DNA of 64,000 bases, taken from positions 168,361-232,360 of the forward strand of contig NZ_JBEPNO010000008.1 in the NCBI RefSeq assembly GCF_040546275.1, in the 5' to 3' direction. The notes under the pieces are model-generated. The model saw only the letters and a program-made list of their open reading frames with translations. It was not told the origin of the DNA and did no database searches. Both the position numbers and the translations under genes were made by a program. The DNA comes from Nakamurella sp040546275 (GTDB taxonomy: Bacteria > Actinomycetota > Actinomycetes > Mycobacteriales > Nakamurellaceae). Numbering within the stretch: position 1 is the stretch's first letter; the number at the start of each line of letters is the position of its first letter. Shown here piece by piece: positions 24,288 to 33,387 of this stretch.

Positions 24288-24905
24288 ATGGGCATGGTGC
24301 GTTCTTCGACTCCGGAATGGGCGACTGTTGGTGCGGACGTACGGATCCGTGCGTTCGGTATTCCGGCACGGATGCGGTACGTGCTGCTGATGGTGGGAAC
24401 GGCCCTCGGTGCGGGTTCGATCGTGGTCGGGGGAATTCGACACGGCTGGCCGTCGTGGACCGGCGGTCTTGACTCGCTGTTCGGTCTGGTCTTTGCCGTC
24501 GGTATGACGATGTTCTTCGTGCTGGCCCTCCCGCTCGTGATGAGCCGGCGCACCGTCGTGCTGGGTCCGGCGGGCGTGGCCTGGTTCGGCCCGGGGAGTC
24601 GATCGGTGCAGATCCTGTGGACCGATGTGGCAGCAGTCAGGTCGACCGTGGTCGTTCAGCATCCGCTGATCGGTGTGCGCCGCCGGAAAGGACGCCTGCT
24701 GTCACTCGACATCCACCCGGTCGCAGCGGGATTCGGCGGCCGGCACCCGGAGGTCCAGTCGTTCCGCGACCTGCCGGGGGCGGAGGGCTTCTACCGGATC
24801 ACCGTCGGTCCCGCCGTGGGCCGCAAGACGCGCCGACTCGATGACGCACTCCGACGACATGCTGCGGCCTCCTACCGGCCCTCTGCGGTACAGGATCGAC
24901 CGTGA
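24288..24905 (+). CDS. PH-like membrane protein, hypothetical
   Basis: About 205 residues with two membrane segments (MRYVLLMVGTALGAGSIVVGG and SLFGLVFAVGMTMFFVLALPLVM), then a domain starting SRRTVVLGPAGVAWFGPG and including ILWTDVAAVRSTVV, which resembles bacterial PH-type domains. The C-terminus is basic. Function unknown. A strong GAGGAGGGA precedes the ATG at 24288 (an in-frame GTG directly abuts it at 24285). Confidence 0.75.
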   Translation: MGMVRSSTPEWATVGADVRIRAFGIPARMRYVLLMVGTALGAGSIVVGGIRHGWPSWTGGLDSLFGLVFAVGMTMFFVLALPLVMSRRTVVLGPAGVAWFGPGSRSVQILWTDVAAVRSTVVVQHPLIGVRRRKGRLLSLDIHPVAAGFGGRHPEVQSFRDLPGAEGFYRITVGPAVGRKTRRLDDALRRHAAASYRPSAVQDRP

Positions 24906-25010
24906 GGCCTGTGTCCGGCCCCTGCCCCCGGGCGGAGAGGGGAGCGGCTCACTAGGCTGAACCGGTCGGGTGATCGCCCGAGACCGGGTGGACCGGGGTA
25001 AGGGGTCGAG

Positions 25011-26336
25011 ATGGCGAAGCCGTTGCTGAGCAACATGTCCGGGCGGATCCGTCAGGGTCTGATCTACGCCGACGGTGTTGTCGGTCGTCCCCCGGCGGTG
25101 CCGACCGACTGGCCGTCGCTGGACCGGGCCGCCCGCCACAAGCTGTCCCGGAGGGCATATGCCTACGTCGCCGGTGGGGCCGGTCTGGAGGGCACCGTCC
25201 GGGCGGACCGGGCCGCGTTCGATCGGTGGGAGCTGTCGCCGCGGGTGCTGCGGGACGTGTCGGTCCGCGACTCGGGTGTCGAGATCTTCGGCCGGCGGAT
25301 ACCGTCACCCATCCTGCTCGCGCCGGTCGGCGCTCTCGGTCTCGTCCGCCGTGGCGCGGATGTCGAGGTGGCCACAGCTGCTGCAGCCCTGGGTGTTCCG
25401 TACATCTTCTCGAATCAGGCCTCGCAATCGATGGAGGACTGCGCAGCCGTGATGGGTGATGCGCCGAGGTGGTTCCAGCTCTACTGGAGTACCTCGGACG
25501 AGCTGGTGGCGAGCCTGGTCAAGCGTGCCGCTGTGGCGAAGTGCGAGGCGATCGTCGTCACGCTCGACACCACGATGTTGGGGTGGCGCCCGCGAGACCT
25601 CAACCTCGGGCACCTGCCGTTCGCATTCGGCGAAGGGCTGGCCCAGTACACCAGCGACCCGGTGTTCGCCTCGATCGTGGCCAGCCGTCCTGACGGGCCA
25701 ACAACCCGGCCGATGCTGCGGGATCTCCCGGCGGCGCTCCGGGCACTGGGGGCGATCTCCCATCGTCATCCCGGACGGTTCCTGGACAACCTCCGATCCT
25801 CCGTACCGCGCGCCTCGGTGCAGACCTTCCTCGAGGTGTACTCGCGGCCTTCCCTGACGTGGGAGAACCTGGCGCTGCTCAGGGAACTCACGTCGCTGCC
25901 GGTGGTGCTCAAGGGTGTCCTGCACCCGGACGATGCCCGCCGCGCTGTTGATGAGGGGATCGACGGGTTGATCGTGTCCACCCACGGAGGCCGCCAGGTC
26001 GACGGTGCACGAGGGTCGCTCGACTGTCTGCCGGACGTCGTCGCCGCCGTCGACGGGCGCATCCCGGTGCTGATGGACAGCGGCGTCCGGAGCGGCGCGG
26101 ACATCGCCAAGGCGATCGCGCTCGGCGCCCGCGCCGTGTGCGTCGGGCGGCCGTACGTCTACGGGCTGGGGTTGGCCGGAGCGCGCGGGGTCTCCGAGGT
26201 GGTGCAGAACCTCGCGGCCGAGTTCGATCTGACCATGGGGCTCTGCGGCCTCACCGCGCCCGCCCAGTTCGGCCGGCACTCGCTGGTGGAAGCGCGCAGG
26301 CAGCGAGATAGGCGGCCCAGCCGCCGAACTCGGTGA
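25011..26336 (+). CDS. FMN-dependent alpha-hydroxy-acid oxidase (lactate 2-monooxygenase-like)
   Basis: A 441-residue (S)-2-hydroxy-acid oxidase family protein. FMN and catalytic motifs: PILLAPVGALGLV, FSNQASQSMEDCA, WFQLYWSTSDELV, VVLKGVLHPDDA with the FMN Lys, STHGGRQVDG with the catalytic His and Arg, and VLMDSGVRSGADIAKAIALGA. The long N-terminus (GLIYADGV...) and overall length suit lactate 2-monooxygenase, which converts L-lactate to acetate, CO2 and water, better than the ~380-residue LldD. Its 3' end overlaps the convergent allophanate hydrolase gene by 86 bases. Confidence 0.9.
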   Translation: MAKPLLSNMSGRIRQGLIYADGVVGRPPAVPTDWPSLDRAARHKLSRRAYAYVAGGAGLEGTVRADRAAFDRWELSPRVLRDVSVRDSGVEIFGRRIPSPILLAPVGALGLVRRGADVEVATAAAALGVPYIFSNQASQSMEDCAAVMGDAPRWFQLYWSTSDELVASLVKRAAVAKCEAIVVTLDTTMLGWRPRDLNLGHLPFAFGEGLAQYTSDPVFASIVASRPDGPTTRPMLRDLPAALRALGAISHRHPGRFLDNLRSSVPRASVQTFLEVYSRPSLTWENLALLRELTSLPVVLKGVLHPDDARRAVDEGIDGLIVSTHGGRQVDGARGSLDCLPDVVAAVDGRIPVLMDSGVRSGADIAKAIALGARAVCVGRPYVYGLGLAGARGVSEVVQNLAAEFDLTMGLCGLTAPAQFGRHSLVEARRQRDRRPSRRTR

Positions 26337-28041
26337 TGTCGTCGCCGTCCAGCGCGGCCTGCTGGGAGCAACCGAAACCCACCACCCAGCTGCCGTCGGA
26401 GAGCTCGACGCTGGTCAGGCTCATCGGGGCGGGAAGGGCGGCGACGAATGCACCGAGGCCGGCTGGCGAGATGAGCCATTTCTCCCCGGCAATACCCCGG
26501 CCCTGTCCGGGAATCACCCGCACCAGACCAGGTTTGGGCGGCAAGGTGTCCAACGCGATCAGACGGTAGGCGTTGCTGGTGCTGACCGTGTCGACGAATC
26601 TTGCGCCCAGGTCCTCCAGTTGGCCGTTGAGCGGTTGCCCGCGGAGATGGGCACCGAATACCGTCAGTGGAATCCCGTTGTCCGGCAGCACGTCTGATCC
26701 TGACGTGCCGAGATCCAGGAAGCGCGCCGCGAGGTCGAGGGCCACCTGGTCGTGGAAGGCCGGGACCACCACCATCACGCCGAACGGTGCGCCTGCGGCA
26801 GTTCCGGCCGGAAAGGCCACTGCGGCCATGTCCAGCAGATTGCAGAAGTTGGTGTAGGTCCCCATTCTCCGATTGATCCCGAGCGGATCGGCCTGCACGT
26901 CGGCGATGGTCGGGTGTTCGGTGGTGGTCGGCAGCAGCAGACCGTCGAAGCCGGAAAGTGTCCGTGCCGCAGCTGCTCTCGCCTCGAGCAGAGCCTGCAG
27001 ATCGTCGATGACGGCCGGACCGCCGACCGTCCCGGCCTCCAGGATGATGCGCGACACGGTGGGATCGGCCCCTGCTGGGCCGGTGGCCATGAACTTCCCG
27101 ACCGCCGAGTATCGCTCCGCAACGATCGCGCCGTCGTAGAGCAGAAGGGCAGCCTGAAGAAGGCCGGAGATGTCGACCGTTTCCAACTGCACCCCGGACG
27201 CGACGAGTCGCTCGACGTAGGCGCTGAACGCGTGGCGGTAGCCGGGGTCCAGCACCTCCAGATCGACGTCACGAGGGACTGCCACCCTGGGCCGCGCCGG
27301 CGCAGCCAGCGGCACTTCGGCCGGCCACCTCCGGCTGCGGGGATCGGCGGGGTCGTGCCCGGTCATCACCCGAAGTGCTCTCTGCGCCAACGGTAATCCG
27401 GCCGCGAAGACCGTCACGCAGTCGTAGTCGGCGCAGGCCGGCAGGACTCCCGTGTTGGGGACCAGCCCCAAGGTCGCCTTGAGGCCGATCAACCCGTGGA
27501 AGGCGGCCGGAACGCGACCGGAACCGGCGGTGTCGGTACCGATGCCGAGGTCGGCGATGCCGAGGGCCACCGCGACCGACGATCCGGAACTCGAGCCGCC
27601 GGACACCCTCTCCGGGTCCCACGCGCAGCGGACCGCGCCGTAGGGCGAACGGGTGCCCACCAGACCGGTGGCGAACTGGTCCATGTTGGTCTTGCCCAGG
27701 ACGATGGCGCCGGCGTCGATCAGCCGGGCGATCGCGGTGGCGGTGCGCACCGGTTGGAAGGTGAACTCCGGGCACGCGGCGGTGGTCGGCAGACCTGCCA
27801 CGTCGATGTTGTCCTTGACGGCCACGAGCAGGCCTGCCAGCGGAAGGGTCTGGCCGGCCGACACTCTCGCGTCGATCAGGGCCGCTTCGTGGAGGACCTC
27901 CCGCTCGTCGCGCAGGGTGATCCAGACCTCCGGACGGTCGACCGAGACAATGCGCTGGTAGGCGCTGCGAACCCGTTCGACAGCAGGGAGATCCGGTGCG
28001 ATCGGTGCGGCGACGACGAAGGTCGGGAGGGTCCTCGTCAT
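26251..28041 (-). CDS. atzF: Allophanate hydrolase
   Basis: Amidase-signature enzyme that converts allophanate to CO2 and ammonia, last step of guanidine or urea-amidolyase breakdown. The 596-residue product has the Ser-cisSer-Lys core (LLVAVKDNIDVAG, GGSSSGSSVAVALG, GTDTAGSGRVPAAFHGL) in the first ~450 residues and the C-terminal domain (IPLTVFGAHLRGQPLNGQL...DITEFGGWAAYLA) that converts the first product. ATG 28041 overlaps the carboxylase stop (ATGA). The long upstream frame into that gene is not used. Last gene of the guanidine operon. Confidence 0.95.
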   Translation of the reverse strand: MTRTLPTFVVAAPIAPDLPAVERVRSAYQRIVSVDRPEVWITLRDEREVLHEAALIDARVSAGQTLPLAGLLVAVKDNIDVAGLPTTAACPEFTFQPVRTATAIARLIDAGAIVLGKTNMDQFATGLVGTRSPYGAVRCAWDPERVSGGSSSGSSVAVALGIADLGIGTDTAGSGRVPAAFHGLIGLKATLGLVPNTGVLPACADYDCVTVFAAGLPLAQRALRVMTGHDPADPRSRRWPAEVPLAAPARPRVAVPRDVDLEVLDPGYRHAFSAYVERLVASGVQLETVDISGLLQAALLLYDGAIVAERYSAVGKFMATGPAGADPTVSRIILEAGTVGGPAVIDDLQALLEARAAAARTLSGFDGLLLPTTTEHPTIADVQADPLGINRRMGTYTNFCNLLDMAAVAFPAGTAAGAPFGVMVVVPAFHDQVALDLAARFLDLGTSGSDVLPDNGIPLTVFGAHLRGQPLNGQLEDLGARFVDTVSTSNAYRLIALDTLPPKPGLVRVIPGQGRGIAGEKWLISPAGLGAFVAALPAPMSLTSVELSDGSWVVGFGCSQQAALDGDDITEFGGWAAYLAACALPPASAGRTGRAR

Positions 28042-30104
28042 GCGTTCCACCGGTTCCTCTCGGCCTGGAACGCTGCCTGACGGGTGCCGCGCAGCGCCGC
28101 GATCTCGGTGGCGTGCTCTGATTCGATCCGTGCCACCTCGGCGAGCGAGAACTGTGCCGCTCTGGTGTGCAGATCGGTTCGTCCGGAGAGGATGTCGGCC
28201 CGGGTATCTTCCAGCTCCTCGGCGCTCACCGGAGTGAAATGCAGCCGATCGAACTGCCGGAGCAGCCAGGGCTGCGGGTCCCGTTCCGGTTCGTCCGGCA
28301 GGAGTCGCCAGACCGGTACGGTCCGGCCGACGAGCTGATACCCACCGGGACCCTCCATGCCGTAGACGCAGAGGTAGATGCCGCCGATGCCGACGGCGTT
28401 CTGCGGTGTCCACGTGCGGGCCGGGTTGTACTTGGTGGTGACCAACCGGTGCCGTGGGTCGATCGGGACCGCCACCGGAGCACCGAGATACACATCCCCG
28501 AGCCCGACGACCAGATACGTTGCCGCCGTGACGATGTCGAAGACGGTGTCGCGGACAGGCAGGTCGTTCATCCGCCGGATGAACTCGACGTTGTCCGGGC
28601 ACCAGGGGGCGTCGGGATTGACCGAGCGTTGGTAGCGCTCCATGGCCTCGTGGGCGAGCGGATGATCGAACGCGATCGGTAGGGCGACCTCCCGGACGTC
28701 CAGCACCACCTCGGTCGGATCCACGACCCGGCCTGCCATCTCGGCGAGCAGGCCGGCGAGAACGGTGGGCCTCAGGACGGTGTCGTCGACCGCAACCAGC
28801 AGTGAGCGAACACCCTCGACGATCTCGACGACCCCGCGAGGTCGATCCGCCCGGAGGGCACCGGCCAGCAGGTGGATCCACATCCGTACCGTCAGGTCGA
28901 ACTCCACGTTGCCGGCCTCGACGAGCACGTGCCGGTCACCGGCCAGGCGCACGGTGAGGTCCGGCCGATGCCCGGCAGCCGGGAGTGCGGCCAGCGGCGC
29001 CGGAAGCGCCGTCTTCAAGTTCGGTCCGCTTCCTGGATCGACGTCGACTCTGCCTGGATCGATGTGGACTGCGGGGACAGCACGGCCGATCCCGGCCAGG
29101 AAGGCACGGCGGGCGGCGATGGCGGCGTCGGCGACGTCCAGGGAGACCGGCACCAGTTCGACCTGATCACCGGGCCGCAGCTGTCCGAGCATCCAGCGGT
29201 CGGCGCCGATCACCACGCACGGCACCACGAAGCCGCCGAGACTGGGCCCATCGGGCCCGACGATCACCGGAGTGTCGCCGGACAGCATGATTCCGCCGAC
29301 AGGATAGGCGGAATCGTGCACGTTCGAGGGGTGCAGCCCGGCTTCACCGCCGTCGGGCCTGGCCCACAGCGGAATCGGGCCGAGCAGGCGTACGCCGGTC
29401 CGGTCGGATCGATGGTCGACGGTCCATTCGCCCCCGAACAGCGCGTCAGCACCCTCCGGGGTGAGGTGCACCGGTGCACCATGCGGACCCAGCATCACCC
29501 GGATCTTCCACGACGAGGTGAGCACCGGCAGTGCAGCGCGGTGTACCGGGAGGACGGTAGCGGAGTCGTTCCGCTGCAGAATGTCTCCGCGCCTCAGTGG
29601 TCGTCCGGAGAACCCGCCGAACTTCCCGAGGATGAACGTCGAACGGCTGCCGAGCACGACCGGCACCCCGAGTCCGCCCCGGACGGCGAGGTAGCCGCGC
29701 ATGCCAGGGCCGGCCAGCTTGCCCATGTCCAGAACGGCGCCATCTGGGACGACGGTGGCCACCCCCGGGACGACCGGCAGACCGTCGACGGTGGCCGCCA
29801 CTGCTGCGCCGGCCACGCAGATCACCGATTCCCCGGAGAAGCGCAGCACCGGGCCGACCATCACGCACTCCAGACCCGCGTCACCGGAATTGTTGCCGAC
29901 GACCAGACCCGCGATGGCGAAGGAGAAGTCGTCGAACGCGCCCGACGGCGGCACCCCCACATCCCACCGGCCCGACCGTCCGGCCAGGTCCTGGACCGTC
30001 GTCTGGATACCGGGTCTGACGACCTCGATCGTCACACTTCCCGGCAATGCGGCGGTCTCCTCGCCGAATACTTCTTGACCCGGTTCGAACAGCGACGTCG
30101 TCAC
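28038..30104 (-). CDS. Carboxyltransferase-only guanidine/urea carboxylase
   Basis: A 688-residue protein matching only the carboxyltransferase half of guanidine (urea) carboxylase. Residues ~25-320 are the CT A/B (PxpC/KipA-like) lobe: VVRPGIQTTVQDLAGRSGRW, DVGVPPSGAFDDFSF, ALFGGEWTVDHRSDRTGVRL. Residues ~370-640 are the CT C/D (PxpB/KipI-like) lobe, ending TTKYNPARTWTPQNAVGIGG, YCVYGMEG-like and YQLVGRTVPVW. It stops at AAFQAERNRWNA, where full-length enzymes continue to the biotin carrier; no biotin-carboxylase ATP-grasp domain or MKM biotin site exists. Typical enzymes are ~1200 residues. GTG 30104 overlaps the preceding stop (GTGA). Confidence 0.9.
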   Translation of the reverse strand: MTTSLFEPGQEVFGEETAALPGSVTIEVVRPGIQTTVQDLAGRSGRWDVGVPPSGAFDDFSFAIAGLVVGNNSGDAGLECVMVGPVLRFSGESVICVAGAAVAATVDGLPVVPGVATVVPDGAVLDMGKLAGPGMRGYLAVRGGLGVPVVLGSRSTFILGKFGGFSGRPLRRGDILQRNDSATVLPVHRAALPVLTSSWKIRVMLGPHGAPVHLTPEGADALFGGEWTVDHRSDRTGVRLLGPIPLWARPDGGEAGLHPSNVHDSAYPVGGIMLSGDTPVIVGPDGPSLGGFVVPCVVIGADRWMLGQLRPGDQVELVPVSLDVADAAIAARRAFLAGIGRAVPAVHIDPGRVDVDPGSGPNLKTALPAPLAALPAAGHRPDLTVRLAGDRHVLVEAGNVEFDLTVRMWIHLLAGALRADRPRGVVEIVEGVRSLLVAVDDTVLRPTVLAGLLAEMAGRVVDPTEVVLDVREVALPIAFDHPLAHEAMERYQRSVNPDAPWCPDNVEFIRRMNDLPVRDTVFDIVTAATYLVVGLGDVYLGAPVAVPIDPRHRLVTTKYNPARTWTPQNAVGIGGIYLCVYGMEGPGGYQLVGRTVPVWRLLPDEPERDPQPWLLRQFDRLHFTPVSAEELEDTRADILSGRTDLHTRAAQFSLAEVARIESEHATEIAALRGTRQAAFQAERNRWNA

Positions 30105-30757
30105 TTGTCCCACCAGCCCAGTAGCTGGACTGGTGTGGGATTCCAGCCGTTGCAGGGGTTGTTGAGCTGGGGGCAGTTGGAGATCAGCACCAGGATGTCC
30201 ATGGCCGCCTCGATCTCCACGTACTTGCCGGGCGCGGACAGCCCGTCGGCGAAGGTCAGCCCGCCGTCCGGCGTCACCGGCACGTTCATGAAGAAGTTGA
30301 TGTTGTGACCGAGCTGACGCTGTCCGATTCCGGCTGCCGCACCGTATTTCAGGAAGGTCTGACGGCAGGCGTGCTGGTGGCGGGTGTGTTCGCCGTAGCG
30401 GATCACGTTCGACTCCTGAGCGCAGGCGCCGCCGATGGTGTCGTGCCGGCCGCAGGTGTCGGCCACGATGGTGGCCAGCAGATCGCCACGGCCGGACAGC
30501 AGTCGCGAGCCGGTGGTCAGGTAGACCCCGGCCTGCTCGCGGACCGTATCAAATGCGCTGTAACGGTTGTCGATGTCGGAGGCGTCGTAGAAGAGGGTGT
30601 CGGCAGCCTGGTTGCCGTCCAGGTCGACGATGCGGAAACGACCACCGGCCGGGATGGTGCCGAGGAAGCCGTCGCCGGCCCCGACCACGGTGTCCAGCAC
30701 CGCTGTCTCCGGATCCATCGTGCTGTCGGTCAGCGTGTGGGCGAGAACGCCGGTCAT
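30101..30757 (-). CDS. DUF1989 urea-carboxylase-associated protein (carboxyguanidine deiminase subunit)
   Basis: A 218-residue DUF1989 protein. In guanidine-degrading bacteria paired DUF1989 proteins form carboxyguanidine deiminase (CgdA/CgdB), turning N-carboxyguanidine into allophanate and ammonia. Key segments: GGRFRIVDLDGNQAADTLFYDA, ADTCGRHDTIGGACAQESN with candidate metal ligands, HQHACRQTFLK, and INFFMNVPVTPDGGLTF. Overlaps its partner gene upstream (ATGA, 30754-30757) and the carboxylase downstream. Which CGD subunit it is cannot be told here. Confidence 0.92.
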   Translation of the reverse strand: MTGVLAHTLTDSTMDPETAVLDTVVGAGDGFLGTIPAGGRFRIVDLDGNQAADTLFYDASDIDNRYSAFDTVREQAGVYLTTGSRLLSGRGDLLATIVADTCGRHDTIGGACAQESNVIRYGEHTRHQHACRQTFLKYGAAAGIGQRQLGHNINFFMNVPVTPDGGLTFADGLSAPGKYVEIEAAMDILVLISNCPQLNNPCNGWNPTPVQLLGWWDK

Positions 30758-31479
30758 GCGAACGCCTTTCGGGTCTGTTCGAGCGCGCGGGCACTCTCGG
30801 CGCGGAATGTCGCGGATGGGTCGGCGTCGTCCCACGGGTCGGCAATCCCGACGTCCGCACGGACGCCGGCCGGATCGAACGTAGGCGACTGGTCGAGTGG
30901 ATGGGGCGTGGTAGCGAGGACGATCAGCAGATCCTGCTCGGCGCGTAGCGTGACGTGGTCGCCGACGACGGACGCGTTCGACTGGAAGCTCAAGGAGCAC
31001 AACGGATCCAGCGACGAGGTGACCTTGGAGAAGAAGTTGACGGTGCCGTGCAGATCCGCCTCGCCCATGCCGTACTTCGCCAGTTCCACCAGGAACAGCT
31101 CGCGGGCGCTGCGGTGCCAGGAGTTCCGGTCGTGCTGGTAGTCGGTGGGGGTGAAGCGGTCCAGATCGGCGGCGCGGGTGAAGCCACACAATGCGTCGTG
31201 CCAGTCAACCGAGGAGGCGATCACCGACGCCAGAGCGAGGCCCCGGTCGCTCATCAACACGACCGGCGGCAGGATGCGGGCGGTCATCTGCGCTTTGAGC
31301 GTGTCCGGCAGATTCATCCGGTCGAGCCGGTCGGCAGCGAAGACGAGGGTCGACACGTTGGCACCGTCGCCCGTGGTCGTCAGCGTCAGCGTCCGGCCGG
31401 CCCTGATCGAAACGGACCATGCTGCGCCGCCCGGGATCTCGTGCGAGAACAGTGGAGTCTGCGAGAACAGTGGAGTCAT
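30754..31479 (-). CDS. DUF1989 urea-carboxylase-associated protein, second subunit
   Basis: A 241-residue DUF1989 protein, partner of the downstream one. Typical segments: PGGAAWSVSIRAGRTLTLTT, LVFAADRLDRMNLPDTLKAQ, HDALCGFTRAADLDRF, TVNFFSKVTSSLD. Starts ATG 31479 overlapping the permease stop (ATGA). Near the N-terminus FSQTPLFSHE is encoded by an 18-bp near-perfect direct duplication (TGCGAGAACAGTGGAGTC on the plus strand), so the first six residues may be a recent expansion. Confidence 0.92.
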   Translation of the reverse strand: MTPLFSQTPLFSHEIPGGAAWSVSIRAGRTLTLTTTGDGANVSTLVFAADRLDRMNLPDTLKAQMTARILPPVVLMSDRGLALASVIASSVDWHDALCGFTRAADLDRFTPTDYQHDRNSWHRSARELFLVELAKYGMGEADLHGTVNFFSKVTSSLDPLCSLSFQSNASVVGDHVTLRAEQDLLIVLATTPHPLDQSPTFDPAGVRADVGIADPWDDADPSATFRAESARALEQTRKAFA

Positions 31480-33020
31480 CGGGCGGACACCTGATCCGTG
31501 TGTCCGATGGCGGCGCGGTAGGCCTTCTTCTTGGCGGTGAACACCAGGAAGCCACCGCCGAGGGCCACGGCGATGCAGACCAGGGCGAAGTTCTGCAGCA
31601 CTGAGCTGTCGCCCGAGGGGTTGTAGACGGCGGGTCGCGGCCAGGCCAGGTTGACCATCATGGCCACACCGAACAGCACCGCGATCAGGTTGATCACGAA
31701 GCCGAACCGGCCGAGGCTGAACAGGGGCCGGCCGGTCTCGTCCATGGTCGCGCGTTCGGCAGCACTGCGCTCCCAGGTGCCGTTGATGCGACGGATCAGC
31801 ATCGGCACGGTGACCATCAGGTAGGCCAGGTAGAGCAGCACGATGCAGACGCTGGTCAGGGCGGTGAACACGCCGGTGTTGCCGAGGTTGACCACCAGCA
31901 GGGCGACGGCCAGCACCCCGACGACCACCGCAGCCACCGCGGTGGCGCCGTTCTTCGAGACCTTGCCCAGCTTCTTGGAGAACGGAAGCACCTCGTCGCG
32001 CGACATCGAGAAGATCATCCGGGTGGTGGCCGTCTGGATGGCAAGGGTGCAGACGAAGGCGGCGAGGACGACGTCGGCGAGGAACACCCTGCCGAGGGTA
32101 TCGCCCAGCCGGCTGGTGATCACGTAGGCAAGCCCCTGACCTGCGATGTTCGGATCGTTGGCCTCGGGGGAGGCCATCAGGGCGCCGACCAGGATCAGGG
32201 TGCCGCCGGCGGCCGAGATGGTGAGCGCGCGGATGATGGTGCGCGGTGCGGTCCGTCGCGGGTTGTGCGTCTCCTCGGACAGCTCGCCGGCCGAGTCGAA
32301 TCCCACCATCACGTACGCCGCCATCAGCGACGCGACCAGGAGTGAGCCGAACAGCGTGCCGGAGAGTCCCGAGGTGTTGAGAACGATGCCGGGCCCGCGC
32401 TTCGCATGGGAGAACAGGGCGATCGACAGGAGGACGACGCCGATGATCTCGGCCGTCACACCGATGGAATTCACGATGGCCATCACCCGGACGGCCGCCG
32501 CATTGATGATGGTGGTGATGGTCAGGACGATGACGCCCAGGATGACCGCATTCGTCGCCCCGGTGGAGGTGTTCAGGAATGGGCTGCCGCCGACCAGCTG
32601 GAATCCGGACCAGATCTCGGGGAGGACGGCCTGCATCGCAATGGCCGCCGCGGCGACCGTCACGATCTGGGCCAGAATCATCGTCCAGCCGGCGAACCAG
32701 CCGACGACGTGGCCACCCAGTCGGCGTGACCACTGGTAGATGGCACCTGAGATCGGATATCGCGCAGCGAGTTCCGCGAAACACATGGCCACCGTCAACT
32801 GGCCGAGGAACACCGCCGGCCACGTCCAGAAGAAGACCGGGCCGGCAAACGAATAGCCGAAGCCGAACAATTGGAAGATGGTGGTGAGAATGGAGACGAA
32901 GGAGAACCCCGCCGCGAACGATGCATAGGTGCCGATGGATCGGTGGAGCTGCTGTTCGTATCCGAACTCTTCGAGGTCGGCAGATGCGCGCGGATCCGTA
33001 CCCAGAGCGATAGTGGTCAT
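31476..33020 (-). CDS. APC-family permease of the guanidine operon
   Basis: A 514-residue amino acid-polyamine-organocation transporter with about 12 membrane segments, beginning with a cytoplasmic RSIGTYASFAAGFSFVSILTTIFQLFGFGYSFAGP and including GFDSAGELSEETHNPRRTAPR, the consensus after TM6. Permeases of this kind sit first in guanidine-I riboswitch operons and probably import guanidine or a related cation. AGGAG precedes ATG 33020. Transcription would run from the riboswitch through this gene to atzF with four successive 4-base overlaps. Confidence 0.93.
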   Translation of the reverse strand: MTTIALGTDPRASADLEEFGYEQQLHRSIGTYASFAAGFSFVSILTTIFQLFGFGYSFAGPVFFWTWPAVFLGQLTVAMCFAELAARYPISGAIYQWSRRLGGHVVGWFAGWTMILAQIVTVAAAAIAMQAVLPEIWSGFQLVGGSPFLNTSTGATNAVILGVIVLTITTIINAAAVRVMAIVNSIGVTAEIIGVVLLSIALFSHAKRGPGIVLNTSGLSGTLFGSLLVASLMAAYVMVGFDSAGELSEETHNPRRTAPRTIIRALTISAAGGTLILVGALMASPEANDPNIAGQGLAYVITSRLGDTLGRVFLADVVLAAFVCTLAIQTATTRMIFSMSRDEVLPFSKKLGKVSKNGATAVAAVVVGVLAVALLVVNLGNTGVFTALTSVCIVLLYLAYLMVTVPMLIRRINGTWERSAAERATMDETGRPLFSLGRFGFVINLIAVLFGVAMMVNLAWPRPAVYNPSGDSSVLQNFALVCIAVALGGGFLVFTAKKKAYRAAIGHTDQVSAR

Positions 33021-33079
33021 GGTGGAGACTCCTGTGGTGGACAAGAGGCCCACGACGACGCCGGCGGGGGCCACAAGAT

Positions 33080-33226
33080 GGCCTCCCGGGCTTTTATCCC
33101 GCCGTGGAGCACTTCCCTCTGACCTTCGTCAGGGAGAACTGCCTGCATCTCTCGGTCGCAGCCCGCTAACAGCGGCCCTGGCAGCACAGCTGCCACAACC
33201 ATCGGAAACGGCGGAACCCTAGACGC
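33080..33226 (-). promoter_or_regulatory. Guanidine-I (ykkC-yxkD) riboswitch
   Basis: Read on the minus strand: CTAGGGTTCCG (33222-33212), a P1b region, GACCGAGAGA (33157-33148), then ACGGCGGGATAAAAGCCCGG and GAG (33105-33083). These are the highly conserved blocks of the guanidine-I aptamer in the right order. It lies about 60 bases before the APC permease start and upstream of guanidine-carboxylase-pathway genes, the standard arrangement. Ligand-induced expression is expected. A foldable GGCC-rich stretch between the aptamer and start may be the expression platform. Confidence 0.95.
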
Positions 33227-33387
33227 GCCTCGTTGTCTTTGAACGAGTCATGTCTGAGCAAACCGGTCACCTGTTTCCACTGCGGTCACCTCCGGTTTCA
33301 TCTGCGTGTCGGCCCGTCGAAATGGGGAAACGTCAGGGAAACAATGTCGGCGCCAGTCTGCGGTGGAAGCTGGCATCATCTCCCTCT
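33227..33387. other. Divergent spacer between riboswitch and ABC-F gene
   Basis: About 160 bp that should include the promoter of the guanidine operon (minus) and of the ABC-F gene (plus). An ATG-initiated extension of the ABC-F frame from 33250 lacks a ribosome site and any family similarity, so it is not taken as coding. Confidence 0.4.
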
